In this document: piece by piece, positions 1-8,952 of the stretch
Layout: each line of letters opens with the position of its first letter
Numbering within the stretch: the first letter of the stretch is position 1
From: a gamma proteobacterium symbiont of Ctena orbiculata
GTDB lineage: Bacteria; Pseudomonadota; Gammaproteobacteria; Chromatiales; Chromatiaceae
DNA length: 64,000 nucleotides
Reading direction: 5' to 3'
NCBI GenBank assembly: GCA_003058525.1
Contig: QBVD01000065.1
Coordinates: forward strand, 18,266 to 82,265
Program-made: the position numbers and the translations under genes
Notes under the pieces: model-generated
The model's database searches: none
What the model was told of the DNA's origin: nothing
Seen by the model: the letters and a program-made list of their open reading frames with translations, nothing else

Positions 1-2
1 AG

Positions 3-371
3 GGCGGCTGCTTCCCCAAGGTGACCTGGCAATTGCGCAAGGCCTATGTGGTTGAGGGACGCCCCAAGGATTCGAATCATCCCCTGAGCAAGCGGATCAT
101 CTATCTCGATGCCCAGACCGGCATCATGTCGGTGCTGCTCTCCTATGATAAAAAAGGTGATCCCTGGAAGTACTTTCCCATCGGTAAAACCCACTCCGAC
201 AATCACATTGAGCGCAACCAGGGAACCGGGGTGGCGATCGATGACTTCGCGGTGTTTCTCGACGAGCAGGCCATGCACTGCACCACCTTGCAGTTCAAGA
301 GTGTGATCAATCCGGAGGAAAACCCGCCAGGTATTTTCAGTGTGCAGAATCTGCGTAAACAGGGTCGTTGA
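3..371 (+). CDS. DUF1329 family protein, C-terminal part
   Basis: The reading frame is open from the window edge to the TAG-free stop at 371, so only the C-terminal ~122 residues are present; the GTG at 21 is internal, not the start. The pattern KAYVVEGRPKD, SKRIIYLDAQTG and YDKKGDPWK is that of the C-terminal half of DUF1329 proteins, exported proteins of Proteobacteria related to outer-membrane lipoprotein-sorting folds and often found next to RND exporters. Function of the family is not established. The upstream part and partner genes lie outside the window. Followed by a 455-base gap. Confidence 0.8.
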   Translation, partial: GGCFPKVTWQLRKAYVVEGRPKDSNHPLSKRIIYLDAQTGIMSVLLSYDKKGDPWKYFPIGKTHSDNHIERNQGTGVAIDDFAVFLDEQAMHCTTLQFKSVINPEENPPGIFSVQNLRKQGR

Positions 372-826
372 TCCTGCAATGTTTCAGATCGCCTTACTGA
401 CAAGAACAGTCCGCGGTTCGTATTGTTGCCACCAATTATCCGTTACATGATTAGGGGTATTGTGTTTAAACATTAGCTTGTGGCCGGTTGCAAGCCCGGC
501 TGCGATCTCCCCTTGTCGGAAGTTATGAGGCAGTGCCTGAAGACATCTGGTGAACAGGCCGCTGAGATATGAGTGTATCACTCTATACCCATGACTGATT
601 TATGGTATCTGTTGCGGCAATACCAGAGATCGATATTGCGCAATAGATTTATTCCTATGCCGGAATTATCTTTTCCCCTTCACTAAAGGTGTGAATGCAA
701 AGGGCCGATACAGTATATATTGAGCGCGAGGCCGGCTGCAGTTATTACCGTGGCAAACGGTAAGTGTGAGTCTGAGCAAATCATCGATCTTAGCCACATC
801 GGATATAGTGGCGGTGCAGAGGTGTA
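372..826. other. Intergenic gap, small hairpin only
   Basis: No convincing gene. A short hairpin (TTACCGT, five-base loop, ACGGTAA; 745-763) lies about 60 bases before the start at 827. I compared the region with the c-di-GMP-I riboswitch pattern because the neighbours are signalling genes, but did not find its conserved core. Confidence 0.5.
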
Positions 827-2962
827 ATGACCGCTATGCCGAATGATATTTCAGCGAAGAAGAATACCGAAATCCATGTGTTGCTGGTGGATGACGATCC
901 CGACAGCGCAGAGGAGACTGTGCAGCTGCTGCTGCAGATGGATTCTCAACTGAGCATCGAGTACAAGACTGTTGAGCTGTTGGCGGATGCCCTCAACGAA
1001 ATCGCCCAATCCCACTATGACCTGATCCTGCTGGATACCGGTCTGGCGGATATGCCGTCACCATCTGCCATACGCTCCTTGCGTGACGCCTTCTCTTACG
1101 CACCGATCATCGCCACCCAAAAATATGAGGATGCGGGGCTGGCTGCCATGTGGATGGGTGAAGGGGCGGACGAGTGCCTCTTCATGGGCGTGGTGGATGA
1201 GAGGGTGCTCAATCGGGTCGTTCAGTATGCGATCAAGCGCTACCATACCTACAGTAAACTGCATCAGCAAAGCCGTACCCACCATATCCTCAACAAGCTG
1301 TTGAGTCTGTCACTGCAGGAGATGCCTTTCGAGAGGTTGTTGGAAGAGTGCCTGGAGGTCATTCTTTCCGCGCCTCTTACCGATATGATGCATCAAGGCG
1401 CTATCTTCGTGGCTGAGAATGGGAGCGGGCAACTTAAAATGCTGGCCCATTCGAAACTTGATCCTCAAATTGTCGAGCTTTGCGAAACGATTGAATTTGG
1501 CCAATGTCTCTGTGGCTGTGCTGCGGAAAGCAGGGAAGTGCAGTTCGCGGATTGCGTCGATGATCGCCATGAAAACAGAGTGGAAGGTATGCAGCCCCAC
1601 GGCCACTATATTGTACCTATCATCTCTAAGGACCATGTACTGGGTGTGCTGACGCTCTATCTCAAAGAGGGGCATATACGCAGTCAGGATGAAGAGTCAT
1701 TTCTGCGTGGCGTGGCCGATACCTTGGCGGGTATTATCGAGCGGGCACGCACCAGCAATCAGTTGGCGCTGGCTCACGAGCAGAACAGCCGCCTGTTATC
1801 TTCATTGACCTCCATTCTTATCGGAGTGGACAACCAGGGCTGTATCAGCCATTGGAACGAACAGGCTGCACAAACTTTTGGCGTAGTGGCTGAACAGGTG
1901 CTTGGTAAGCCGATTGCCGCCGCTCCGATTGGTTGGGACTGGTCGCAGGCTGTGAATAATATCCTCACCAGTCTGGGTAGTGAAAAACAAGCTGACCGTT
2001 TTGAGGTGCGTTGTAAACCGGTGAGTGGAACCAATCGGCTGCTTTCGGTCTGTGCCACGCCATTCATAGACGAGAATGACGACAGTAACGGCTATTTGTT
2101 GATCGCCGATGATGTCACCGAGCAGAAGCAGCTCGAATCGGAGATGCAGCAGATGCAAAAGCTGCAGTCGATTGGGCAGTTGGCGGCAGGTATAGCTCAC
2201 GAGATCAACACACCGATTCAATATGTCGGTGACAATATACGCTTTCTGCGTGAAGCCTTTGAGGACATTGCCGAGATCATCAACGATGAGCATGAAGTTA
2301 TCGACACGGCGCGTAGCGGTACTGTGCCAGCAGAGCGCTTATCCCAATTGGACGATAAAATCGAAGAGGTGGATTTGGAGTACCTGCAAGAAGAGGTGCC
2401 TAAGTCGATCCAGCAGACTCTAGATGGAGTGGACCGTGTTGCAACCATAGTGCGGGCAATGAAAGAGTTTTCGCATCCGGGTTCTGAAGAGAAGACCTTG
2501 ACCGATATCAACAAGGCGGTTGACAGTACTGTAACCGTGGCGCGCAATGTCTGGAAGTATCATTCAGAGATGCAGCTCGAGCTCGATCCCTCCCTGCCCC
2601 AGGTCAGCTGCATACCCGGGCCGATAAACGAGGTCATTCTGAATATTATCGTCAATGCCGCTCATGCCATTACCGATAGGGTGGGAGAGAACGGCGATAT
2701 GGGATTAATTAGGATCACCACTGGTCACGAGGACAATTGGGTGGTGATCCGTATCGCTGATAGTGGAACCGGAATCCCCGAGGATGCGCGAGAACATGTA
2801 TTCGATCCATTCTTTACCACCAAGGATGTGGGCAAAGGGACTGGCCAGGGGCTTTCGCTAAGTCACAAGATCATAGTCGATCAACACGATGGTGAACTGA
2901 GTTTCGAGACAGAAATGGGTGTCGGCACGACGTTCATCATCAGGTTACCGTTAGAGGGGTAG
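827..2962 (+). CDS. Hybrid cytosolic histidine kinase, REC-GAF-PAS-HisKA-HATPase
   Basis: Soluble 711-residue sensor kinase with no membrane segment. Order: an N-terminal receiver domain (about 16-135, acidic pocket VDDDP, likely phosphoacceptor D70), a GAF domain (about 165-305, with a CLCG motif typical of one GAF subgroup), a PAS domain (about 315-435), then a DHp helix with phosphorylatable H458 in AAGIAHEIN, and a HATPase with N box (IVNAAHAI), G1 (DSGTGIP), F box (DPFFTTK) and G2 ([10 protein letters not shown]). A receiver at the N terminus of a kinase suggests that it is itself a target in a phosphorelay. The next gene starts 5 bases after its stop and encodes a receiver-HDOD protein, the likely output partner. 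The signal sensed is unknown. Confidence 0.9.
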   Translation: MTAMPNDISAKKNTEIHVLLVDDDPDSAEETVQLLLQMDSQLSIEYKTVELLADALNEIAQSHYDLILLDTGLADMPSPSAIRSLRDAFSYAPIIATQKYEDAGLAAMWMGEGADECLFMGVVDERVLNRVVQYAIKRYHTYSKLHQQSRTHHILNKLLSLSLQEMPFERLLEECLEVILSAPLTDMMHQGAIFVAENGSGQLKMLAHSKLDPQIVELCETIEFGQCLCGCAAESREVQFADCVDDRHENRVEGMQPHGHYIVPIISKDHVLGVLTLYLKEGHIRSQDEESFLRGVADTLAGIIERARTSNQLALAHEQNSRLLSSLTSILIGVDNQGCISHWNEQAAQTFGVVAEQVLGKPIAAAPIGWDWSQAVNNILTSLGSEKQADRFEVRCKPVSGTNRLLSVCATPFIDENDDSNGYLLIADDVTEQKQLESEMQQMQKLQSIGQLAAGIAHEINTPIQYVGDNIRFLREAFEDIAEIINDEHEVIDTARSGTVPAERLSQLDDKIEEVDLEYLQEEVPKSIQQTLDGVDRVATIVRAMKEFSHPGSEEKTLTDINKAVDSTVTVARNVWKYHSEMQLELDPSLPQVSCIPGPINEVILNIIVNAAHAITDRVGENGDMGLIRITTGHEDNWVVIRIADSGTGIPEDAREHVFDPFFTTKDVGKGTGQGLSLSHKIIVDQHDGELSFETEMGVGTTFIIRLPLEG

Positions 2963-2967
2963 ATGGC

Positions 2968-4194
2968 ATGATCGGTTCAACAGAAAAAAAGAAAATTCTG
3001 TTTGTCGATGATGAACCGAACGTCCTCTCAGGACTCAGGCGCAGTCTGCGAAGTCAGCGAAAGGAATGGGATATGGAGTTTGCCGGCAGCGGACAAGAGG
3101 CGCTGGCAAAGGCCGAAGAGATCCGTTTAGACGCTGTAGTCACCGACATGCGTATGCCGGGCATGGATGGTGCGGAGCTTTTGGATTGCATCGCGAAGGG
3201 ACACCCGCAAGTGGTTCGTATTGTGCTATCCGGGCAATCTGACCAGGAATCGGTGATGAAGACGGTGGGGCCTGCTCATCAGTACCTGAACAAACCCTGT
3301 GAGATCGATATTCTGAAAGGCACCTTGGCGCGCGCTTTTTCGTTGCGTGATCTCCTCGGTGAGAGTCACCTCAAGTCTCTGGTTTCCGGTATGCGTACGC
3401 TACCAAGCCTGCCCGCACTGTATAGCGAATTGATAAATATAATTCAGGATCCGAATGCGTCGGTTGCTGATGTAGGGAGGTTGATTGCCAAGGATCCGGC
3501 GATGACCTTAAAGGTTCTACAACTTGTCAACTCGGCCTTTTTCGGCCTCGGGCGCCATGTCTCAAATCCGGTTGACGCAGCTTCTTTATTGGGGCTTGAA
3601 ATACTTAAACCGCTGGTACTGTCAATCGGTATATTCAAACAGTTCGAGGCGGACAAGCTCAATGTGAAGGATTTTTCGCTGGATGCACTTTGGCTCCATA
3701 GTTCACGGGTTGGTTCACTTGCCAAGTTGATTGCCAGCGAGGAGGGAATGCAGTCTCCCGCCGTCGAGGATAGCCTGCTTGCCGGCATGCTGCACGACAT
3801 CGGTAAACTGATCTTGATAGTCAATCAGCCCACCGAGTACCTGCAGTTTATAGAAGTGGGGCAAGCTGCAACGGAAGAACGAGTCGCTGCAGAGGAGGCG
3901 GTATTCGGCTCCACGCATGGAGCGGTGGGTGCATACCTCTTAGGTCTGTGGGGATTGCCACAGTCGGTCGTGGAAGCGGTAGCCTTGCATAATCAGCCGG
4001 CATTGCAGGGGGAAAGAGTGTTCAGCGTGCTCAGCGTGGTTCATACCGCAAATGCATTGGTACATGCCGAAGAAGAGGGTGCCGTCTTAGACTCTCTGTT
4101 GGATCTCGACTACATCAATTCCATCGAGGTGACGGAAGAGCGTATCGAGATCTGGAAAAGGCTGGCCAGCGGATTAGATGCCAATAGCAATTAA
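2968..4194 (+). CDS. Response regulator with HDOD output domain
   Basis: 408 residues. The receiver domain (about 8-125) has the acidic pair in FVDDEP, phosphoacceptor D60 in VVTDMRMPG and the conserved K in LNKP. The rest is an HDOD domain (about 140-340) with the MLHDIGKLIL motif; HDOD domains are HD-related folds that usually lack phosphodiesterase activity and are found in signalling proteins. Cotranscribed with the upstream hybrid kinase (5-base spacing), so the two probably form one pathway. Such pairs are common in motile or biofilm-forming gammaproteobacteria. Ends about 65 bases from the convergent GGDEF-EAL gene. Confidence 0.88.
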   Translation: MIGSTEKKKILFVDDEPNVLSGLRRSLRSQRKEWDMEFAGSGQEALAKAEEIRLDAVVTDMRMPGMDGAELLDCIAKGHPQVVRIVLSGQSDQESVMKTVGPAHQYLNKPCEIDILKGTLARAFSLRDLLGESHLKSLVSGMRTLPSLPALYSELINIIQDPNASVADVGRLIAKDPAMTLKVLQLVNSAFFGLGRHVSNPVDAASLLGLEILKPLVLSIGIFKQFEADKLNVKDFSLDALWLHSSRVGSLAKLIASEEGMQSPAVEDSLLAGMLHDIGKLILIVNQPTEYLQFIEVGQAATEERVAAEEAVFGSTHGAVGAYLLGLWGLPQSVVEAVALHNQPALQGERVFSVLSVVHTANALVHAEEEGAVLDSLLDLDYINSIEVTEERIEIWKRLASGLDANSN

Positions 4195-4258
4195 ATCCAT
4201 ACACGCTGTCCGTTTTCTGCAGCAACAGAGTCGATTGAATAAGTCTTAGCCGGGTCAT

Positions 4259-6334
4259 TTAAGCGCGTATATCCGCCGATTTGAGCAGAATGGCCTCGAG
4301 CCCATCGGCCGCCAGCGGTCGACTGAACAAGTAGCCCTGATAGCCATCGCATTGCCGCGCCCGCAGAAATTTCAATTGCTCTTCCGTTTCAACTCCTTCG
4401 GCGATCGCGCGGAATCCGAGTCGCCAGGACATCGCGAGTATGGTCTCGACAATGGCGTCGTCGTTGGGATCGATGCCGATGTCGCGGATGAATGAGCGGT
4501 CTATCTTCAGTACATCAACCGGCAGCATCTTCAGGTAGGCGAGAGATGAGTAGCCGGTGCCGAAATCGTCGATGGAGATTTGAATGCCGAGTTTCTTCAA
4601 CTCCACCATTTTCTTTCTTACATCATGAACATCTTCAACAAGGGAGCTTTCGGTCAGTTCGAATTCCAGTCCCGTAGGGTCCACTTCGGTATCGGTAATC
4701 GTCGATATTACCTGCTGAATGAAGTCCTTTTGCTGAAACTGCTTGGGACTGATGTTGACGGAAATCCTGCCGAAGGGTTTTCCCTTGAAACGTTGCTCCC
4801 ATGCCTTGATCTGCAAGCAGGCTTCCCGCAATACCCACCCGCCCAATTGAAGTATCAGTCCGCTCTCCTCCGCAATGGCGATGAATTCACCGGGCAAGAG
4901 CAGGCCCTGGGTCGGGTGCTGCCAGCGAATGAGGGCTTCGGCACCCAATATCTCCTCTCTCCTCGAGATCGCAACCTTGGGCTGATAGTGCAGCACCAGT
5001 TGATTCCGGGTGATAGCGCTGTGCAGAGCGTTTTCCAACTCGAGCCTTTCCGAGGCGAGCATCTGCATACTGGGCAGGAAGAAGCGGAAATTGTTGCGGC
5101 CATATTCCTTGGCCTGGTACATGGCGGCATCGGCCTGCCTGAGGATCTCGCTGGCATCGTCCGATTCGGGTGAGATAAGGGCAATGCCGATACTGGGCGT
5201 GGAATGCAGGGTGTGGTTGCCGATTTGATAGGGCTGGGCGAAGGCATCCAGCACCTTTTCCGCCACGTTTTGCGCCTCGATGGCTGTAATCTCAGGATCG
5301 GCGTGCAGGTCAGCCAAGAGAATGACGAACTCGTCACCGCCAAGGCGGGCGACTGTATCTTCCGCACGCAGCAGGTAGCGCTGTCGCTCCGCGACCAGTT
5401 TCAACAGCTCGTCGCCGATGCTGTGGCCGAGTGAGTCATTGATATATTTAAAACGGTCCAGGTCCAGAAAAAGTATGGCCCCGGTGAGCTCGTGCCGTTT
5501 GGCGTTTTCCAGCCGTTGTTCCAGGCGGTCCATAAAAAGTGCCCGGTTCGGCAGGTCGGTCAGGATGTCGTGCAGCGCCGAATATTGCATCTTCTCAGAC
5601 TGGATACGGAGCAGTCGGTTTCCCAGAAACAGGCCGATCATGCCGAGTATCCATAAACCGCCATGCCAGCCAGCAATATTCATGACTCGTGCATCTGCCT
5701 GGGCCTGCAATTCATCCAGCGGAATACGCACACTGATACCACCCATGATCTCCCCCGGTGCGGCACTCTCCTCCGGATGACAATTCATGCAGGAGGCCTT
5801 CGCCAGCCTGGGCCTGATCATACGCAAATAGGGCTTGCCATCGATCAGCGTCTCTTCACTCCATTCGGACAGGCCGCTACGCAGTTTCTTCAAGCCTCTG
5901 AGTTCCCAGCTGTCAGGTGCATTGAGTGGCCTGAGCGGATTCTCTTTGGTGGTATGTCCATGTATTCCATGAGGCGCCATCATTGCCTCCTGGTCGTGAA
6001 CCAGGCGGGTGAAGTAGGAGGAGTTGACCAGTGTCAGTTTGCGGCCGTCGGTGGTGGTCACATCCCGATCGGCTAGGTGGGCCAGATAGGGATTGGGGAT
6101 GATGCCTTGGTCTACCGGCATATAGATGCCACCAACGCGGGAGACCACACTGCGATAGATCATGTCCTTCTCGATGGCGGCACGGGCCTGAGCACCGGCC
6201 CGTTCGGGCACCATGCGCTGGTTCTGTTTCAAATTCCATTCGAGCGAGAAGATGAACACTGCACTCCACAGCAGGGCTGCCAGATAGGTCCACAGGCTTA
6301 GATTTTTGTTGTTGAACTTAAATCCTTGTTTCAT
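4259..6334 (-). CDS. Membrane GGDEF-EAL protein with c-type heme sensor domain
   Basis: 691 residues. A first membrane helix (about 13-33) is followed by a periplasmic Tll0287-like/DUF3365 domain that carries a CxxCH heme-attachment motif (C182-x-x-C185-H186), a second helix (about 223-245), then GGDEF (about 255-420) and EAL (about 430-685). The GGDEF motif is intact (RLGGDEF) with an inhibitory RxxD site (RAED) five residues upstream. The EAL motif is intact (GAEALIRWQHP) and metal ligands such as those in SVNISP and IDDFGTGYSSL are kept. The protein can therefore in principle both make and break cyclic di-GMP, with a heme input that may sense redox state or a diatomic gas. Single gene, convergent with the HDOD gene. 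Confidence 0.9.
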   Translation of the reverse strand: MKQGFKFNNKNLSLWTYLAALLWSAVFIFSLEWNLKQNQRMVPERAGAQARAAIEKDMIYRSVVSRVGGIYMPVDQGIIPNPYLAHLADRDVTTTDGRKLTLVNSSYFTRLVHDQEAMMAPHGIHGHTTKENPLRPLNAPDSWELRGLKKLRSGLSEWSEETLIDGKPYLRMIRPRLAKASCMNCHPEESAAPGEIMGGISVRIPLDELQAQADARVMNIAGWHGGLWILGMIGLFLGNRLLRIQSEKMQYSALHDILTDLPNRALFMDRLEQRLENAKRHELTGAILFLDLDRFKYINDSLGHSIGDELLKLVAERQRYLLRAEDTVARLGGDEFVILLADLHADPEITAIEAQNVAEKVLDAFAQPYQIGNHTLHSTPSIGIALISPESDDASEILRQADAAMYQAKEYGRNNFRFFLPSMQMLASERLELENALHSAITRNQLVLHYQPKVAISRREEILGAEALIRWQHPTQGLLLPGEFIAIAEESGLILQLGGWVLREACLQIKAWEQRFKGKPFGRISVNISPKQFQQKDFIQQVISTITDTEVDPTGLEFELTESSLVEDVHDVRKKMVELKKLGIQISIDDFGTGYSSLAYLKMLPVDVLKIDRSFIRDIGIDPNDDAIVETILAMSWRLGFRAIAEGVETEEQLKFLRARQCDGYQGYLFSRPLAADGLEAILLKSADIRA

Positions 6335-6514
6335 TGGGTCTGTCGATTTGTATCTATCCGTCGGTCTGTTGTGGTGGCATCGAAAAGGTGCCGCACAAAA
6401 TATTCCTGATCAATGATTTAGCATAACGGCAAAACCACGAACGACTTAAGGCTTTTGCCCCTATTCACAAGATATTCACACTTACAAAGACATGTTTGTT
6501 CGCAATTTAGTCAT

Positions 6515-6540
6515 TAGGGCCTGTTACCACTAACAAGGTT
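6515..6540. repeat. Divergent solo end of the GGGCCTGTTAAC repeat family
   Basis: The stretch TAGGGCCTGTTACCACTAA matches the first bases of the three long repeats at 13498, 44008 and 63758 (TAGGGCCTGTTAACACTAA) with a single difference. No matching opposite end was found nearby, so it looks like a decayed end. It lies in the otherwise empty gap upstream of the GGDEF-EAL gene. Confidence 0.55.
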
Positions 6541-6625
6541 AAAGTGAGCAACGATGAGGGCTTATCGGGCAATCGTTGTCGAATCCGCTCGCCGTCATCT
6601 TGTTCGAACCGGCGAATTGTCCGGA

Positions 6626-7243
6626 CTACGCCTTCTCTGACGGACCCTCTCCCTCGGGTTTCACGCGCAGCAGATACTCCTGAATTCCATTACGCAGCAA
6701 CATCGAGCGAACAACATGCAGGCCGCTCGCATATTTATCCAGATCGCCATAACTGTAGCGCGGAGCCTTGCGCTCGGGTGGATCGTGATCCAAGCGCGCC
6801 ACGAGGTCATCTCCCAGTACGGAATAGCGCTGTGGCCGTCTGGCCATGGCATTATGCGCCGAGTGGATATAAGCATGCAGCATGCCGGCAGGTGCCATTA
6901 TAGCTGCCAGACGGGCAGTGAAGGCGTTAAACAGTGGCAGACTCAGATAGTTGAGCAGGTCCCAGCATAACACGGTATCGATCTTTTCGGCCCCGGCGTC
7001 GGTGATCAATGGCTCCACCTTGTGGAGTAGGGATTCCGTCTCCTGCGATTTCTCGCTTAGCCTGCTCAATGCCAGAGCCGCATCGGCCACCAACAGACGG
7101 CACCTGCTACCCTGCAGCAGTGCCAGGATGCCCGGGCTGGCGGATCCTGGTTCGAGAATCACATGACGTGTGGTGCGATCGAACCGCGCCATCGTTTCAT
7201 AAAACAGCGGTGAGGTGAACGGTTCATCGGCACCTCCCTGCAT
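6626..7243 (-). CDS. Methyltransferase-like protein of unknown substrate
   Basis: About 205 residues from the ATG at 7243; a TTG ten codons upstream (7273) is a less likely start. The N-terminal half has the feel of a class I SAM-dependent methyltransferase: strand plus glycine loop VILEPGSASPG, and a later strand DTVLCWDLLNYL where the fourth strand of the fold would be. The GxGxG motif is not canonical, so binding of SAM is inferred. It lies downstream of the bactofilin gene on the same strand (gap of about 115 bases), which suggests a link with cell envelope or polymer assembly, but there is no direct evidence. Confidence 0.6.
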   Translation of the reverse strand: MQGGADEPFTSPLFYETMARFDRTTRHVILEPGSASPGILALLQGSRCRLLVADAALALSRLSEKSQETESLLHKVEPLITDAGAEKIDTVLCWDLLNYLSLPLFNAFTARLAAIMAPAGMLHAYIHSAHNAMARRPQRYSVLGDDLVARLDHDPPERKAPRYSYGDLDKYASGLHVVRSMLLRNGIQEYLLRVKPEGEGPSEKA

Positions 7244-7359
7244 TGGTTGATTGGGTGAAGCCAAAGTGACCAATGTTATCGCATCATTTTATCGATCGTA
7301 ACGCTGTCGGACAGGGCCTGCCGGTTCTCGGAAACATCTTTCCGTATGAACCGTCAGAC

Positions 7360-7938
7360 TCATCCCGTGGATCCACTATTGACTTTTTTCTCAGCTGCTG
7401 AAGATTCACCGGCTTTGTTCGATCTGTTGATCTCAATGTTCTTGGATTTGGCGGAAGCCTGTTCCGGCTTAGCGGTTGCTGAAGGCGTTGCCGATTTACC
7501 GAAAGCCTTGTTGATCATCTCCTGATCCATATCGATGCTGCCCTTGAAGCGGCATCCCTCATCAAGACTGACCTTGGGCGATACGATGTTGCCGTGGACG
7601 TTGCCTGTCTTTCGAATAGAGACGCGTTCCGAACCGCAGAGATCACCATTCACCTTGCCTTCTATGATGATGCGATGTGCCAGTACACTGGCGTCAACCT
7701 GACCCTTGGTGCCCACAGTGAGGCTTTTCTCCCGAAGCTGTATGGTGCCGGACACCTTGCCCTGGATGATCAAGTCCTCTTCACCGCTCAGGTCGCCGTT
7801 GATCTGAATCGATGGACCGATGACCGCCGCCTCACGAACACGGTTCTGGGGGTCGAATCTCTCCTCGGGTTCCCTTGCTTCGGTGGGTGGGATGCTATCG
7901 TTTTCGCTATGTGTCTCTCGCTTGTTTCTGTCAAACAT
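7360..7938 (-). CDS. Bactofilin (polymer-forming cytoskeletal protein)
   Basis: 192 residues. The middle (about 40-145) is a bactofilin beta-helix made of short repeats around GDLSGEEDLIIQGKVSGTI, GQVDASVLAHRIIIEGKVNGDL and NIVSPKVSLDEGC (only the repeat pattern is conserved). The charged N terminus and the Lys/Ala/Ser-rich C-terminal tail are low complexity, as is usual. Bactofilins polymerise without nucleotide into filaments that organise envelope synthesis, stalks or polarity factors. Start chosen at the ATG preceded by AGAGGAA. The methyltransferase-like gene follows on the same strand; no M23 peptidase partner is visible. Confidence 0.92.
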   Translation of the reverse strand: MFDRNKRETHSENDSIPPTEAREPEERFDPQNRVREAAVIGPSIQINGDLSGEEDLIIQGKVSGTIQLREKSLTVGTKGQVDASVLAHRIIIEGKVNGDLCGSERVSIRKTGNVHGNIVSPKVSLDEGCRFKGSIDMDQEMINKAFGKSATPSATAKPEQASAKSKNIEINRSNKAGESSAAEKKVNSGSTG

Positions 7939-8367
7939 ATCCGAGTTCCTCTTATATTACTGTCTGAGCCTAGTTATCGTGCTTGCAGCACTGGCTGTTT
8001 TTCAAAGACTACATCAGCTGGGGCTGTAGAAAAGGGGAGTAGGTCTCATTGAGAGATGCACCCCGATTATCTGAAGAGATCCATACTTAAATATAGAGCA
8101 ATTGAAGGAATCCAATGCAACAAAGACAGTAAGACTTATCTTGTTGATACAGAATCAGAATTTACAATATCGGCTGCGGCCATAATCTGCCTGCAGTTGT
8201 GCCACTTCCAGCTTCACTCCGGCTCTTCAGTTCCGATCTGCTTGGGCTGATCGCTATATCGGGGAAGAAAGAAACTGCTTAACAGCTTCGCCTGCAATTA
8301 TGGCTCTTTCGGAGCCGTATATATGCCGCTGTCACAGACAGGCTCGACCAACTGATTCATTGCCCAA
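7939..8367. other. Intergenic gap
   Basis: No convincing gene. A 64-codon frame on the plus strand (8056-8250) lacks a ribosome binding site and any recognisable motif. Should contain the bactofilin promoter on the minus strand and the end of the pterin dehydratase transcript. Confidence 0.5.
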
Positions 8368-8742
8368 TCAGTCATATTTGATATATTTAAAACGTGGATC
8401 GTCGGGGGTGCCCTCGAGGGCGCCCGCCACGAGTCCGGGCTGCCACATGATCACCTCCTCGATCTTGCGCGCCAGTTCGAAATCCTTGTCGGTGATGCCT
8501 TTGGCGGAGTGGGTCACCAGTTTGACGATGACGAACGCATAGGAGACGGTCAGATCCGGGTGGTGGAACGCCGCTTCCGCCAGGTGGCCCACCGTATTCA
8601 CCACCATCAGGGTACCCTTCCAGCCACTGGTTTTGTATTTTCGCCGGATCCAGCCTTTCTCCAGATACCAGTGGGGCAGCTCCTCCTTCAGCCGTGCCTC
8701 AGCCTCTTCGTCACTGTAGGTCTCGTCGTGTTTGTGTTCCAC
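8368..8742 (-). CDS. Pterin-4a-carbinolamine dehydratase family protein
   Basis: 124 residues. The family signature E-x3-H-H-P-x5-Y-x9-H-x8-D is complete in the stretch that starts EAAFHHPDLTVSY and ends at the Asp of TDKD. The enzyme dehydrates 4a-hydroxytetrahydropterin and so recycles tetrahydropterin after aromatic hydroxylation; in bacteria lacking phenylalanine hydroxylase, homologues are linked to molybdopterin or other pterin chemistry. No hydroxylase gene is nearby. The start is a GTG with a strong AGGAGG 6 bases upstream. N and C termini are somewhat longer than in the core family. Confidence 0.88.
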   Translation of the reverse strand: MEHKHDETYSDEEAEARLKEELPHWYLEKGWIRRKYKTSGWKGTLMVVNTVGHLAEAAFHHPDLTVSYAFVIVKLVTHSAKGITDKDFELARKIEEVIMWQPGLVAGALEGTPDDPRFKYIKYD

Positions 8743-8863
8743 GCTATGCCTCCTGTCATGTCTTGCCGGATCAGGGCTGTTATTAAGACTGTAGATGATG
8801 ACGAATTACGATCAACACTGAGATTATTATGGGTTGTTCCAGACCAGGTATCCGTCAATACGT

Positions 8864-8903
8864 CGAAAAAAGAAAAGCCGACCACATCGCTGTGGTCGGC
8901 TTT
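8864..8903 (-). terminator. Rho-independent terminator of the TAXI gene
   Basis: Perfect 13-bp stem AAAGCCGACCACA / TGTGGTCGGCTTT with a TCGC loop (8874-8903), followed on the minus strand by TCTTTTTTC. It lies 50 bases after the stop of the solute-binding protein gene, so that gene is probably the end of a transcript. Confidence 0.9.
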
Positions 8904-8952
8904 ATCTCTTACTGCTACTCCTTTGCGCCCGTGGGCTCAGGAGCAGGATGGT

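Noticed and set aside
640..826. Possible c-di-GMP riboswitch before the hybrid kinase gene
   Set aside because: GC-rich stretch with GCAAAGGGCC drew attention, but the conserved core and tetraloop-receptor of the c-di-GMP-I class could not be matched.
4580..5173. A 197-codon frame on the plus strand
   Set aside because: Antisense to the GGDEF-EAL gene, no ribosome binding site and no recognisable domain.
8056..8250. A 64-codon plus-strand frame between bactofilin and the pterin dehydratase gene
   Set aside because: No ribosome binding site, no family and low-complexity context; treated as chance.
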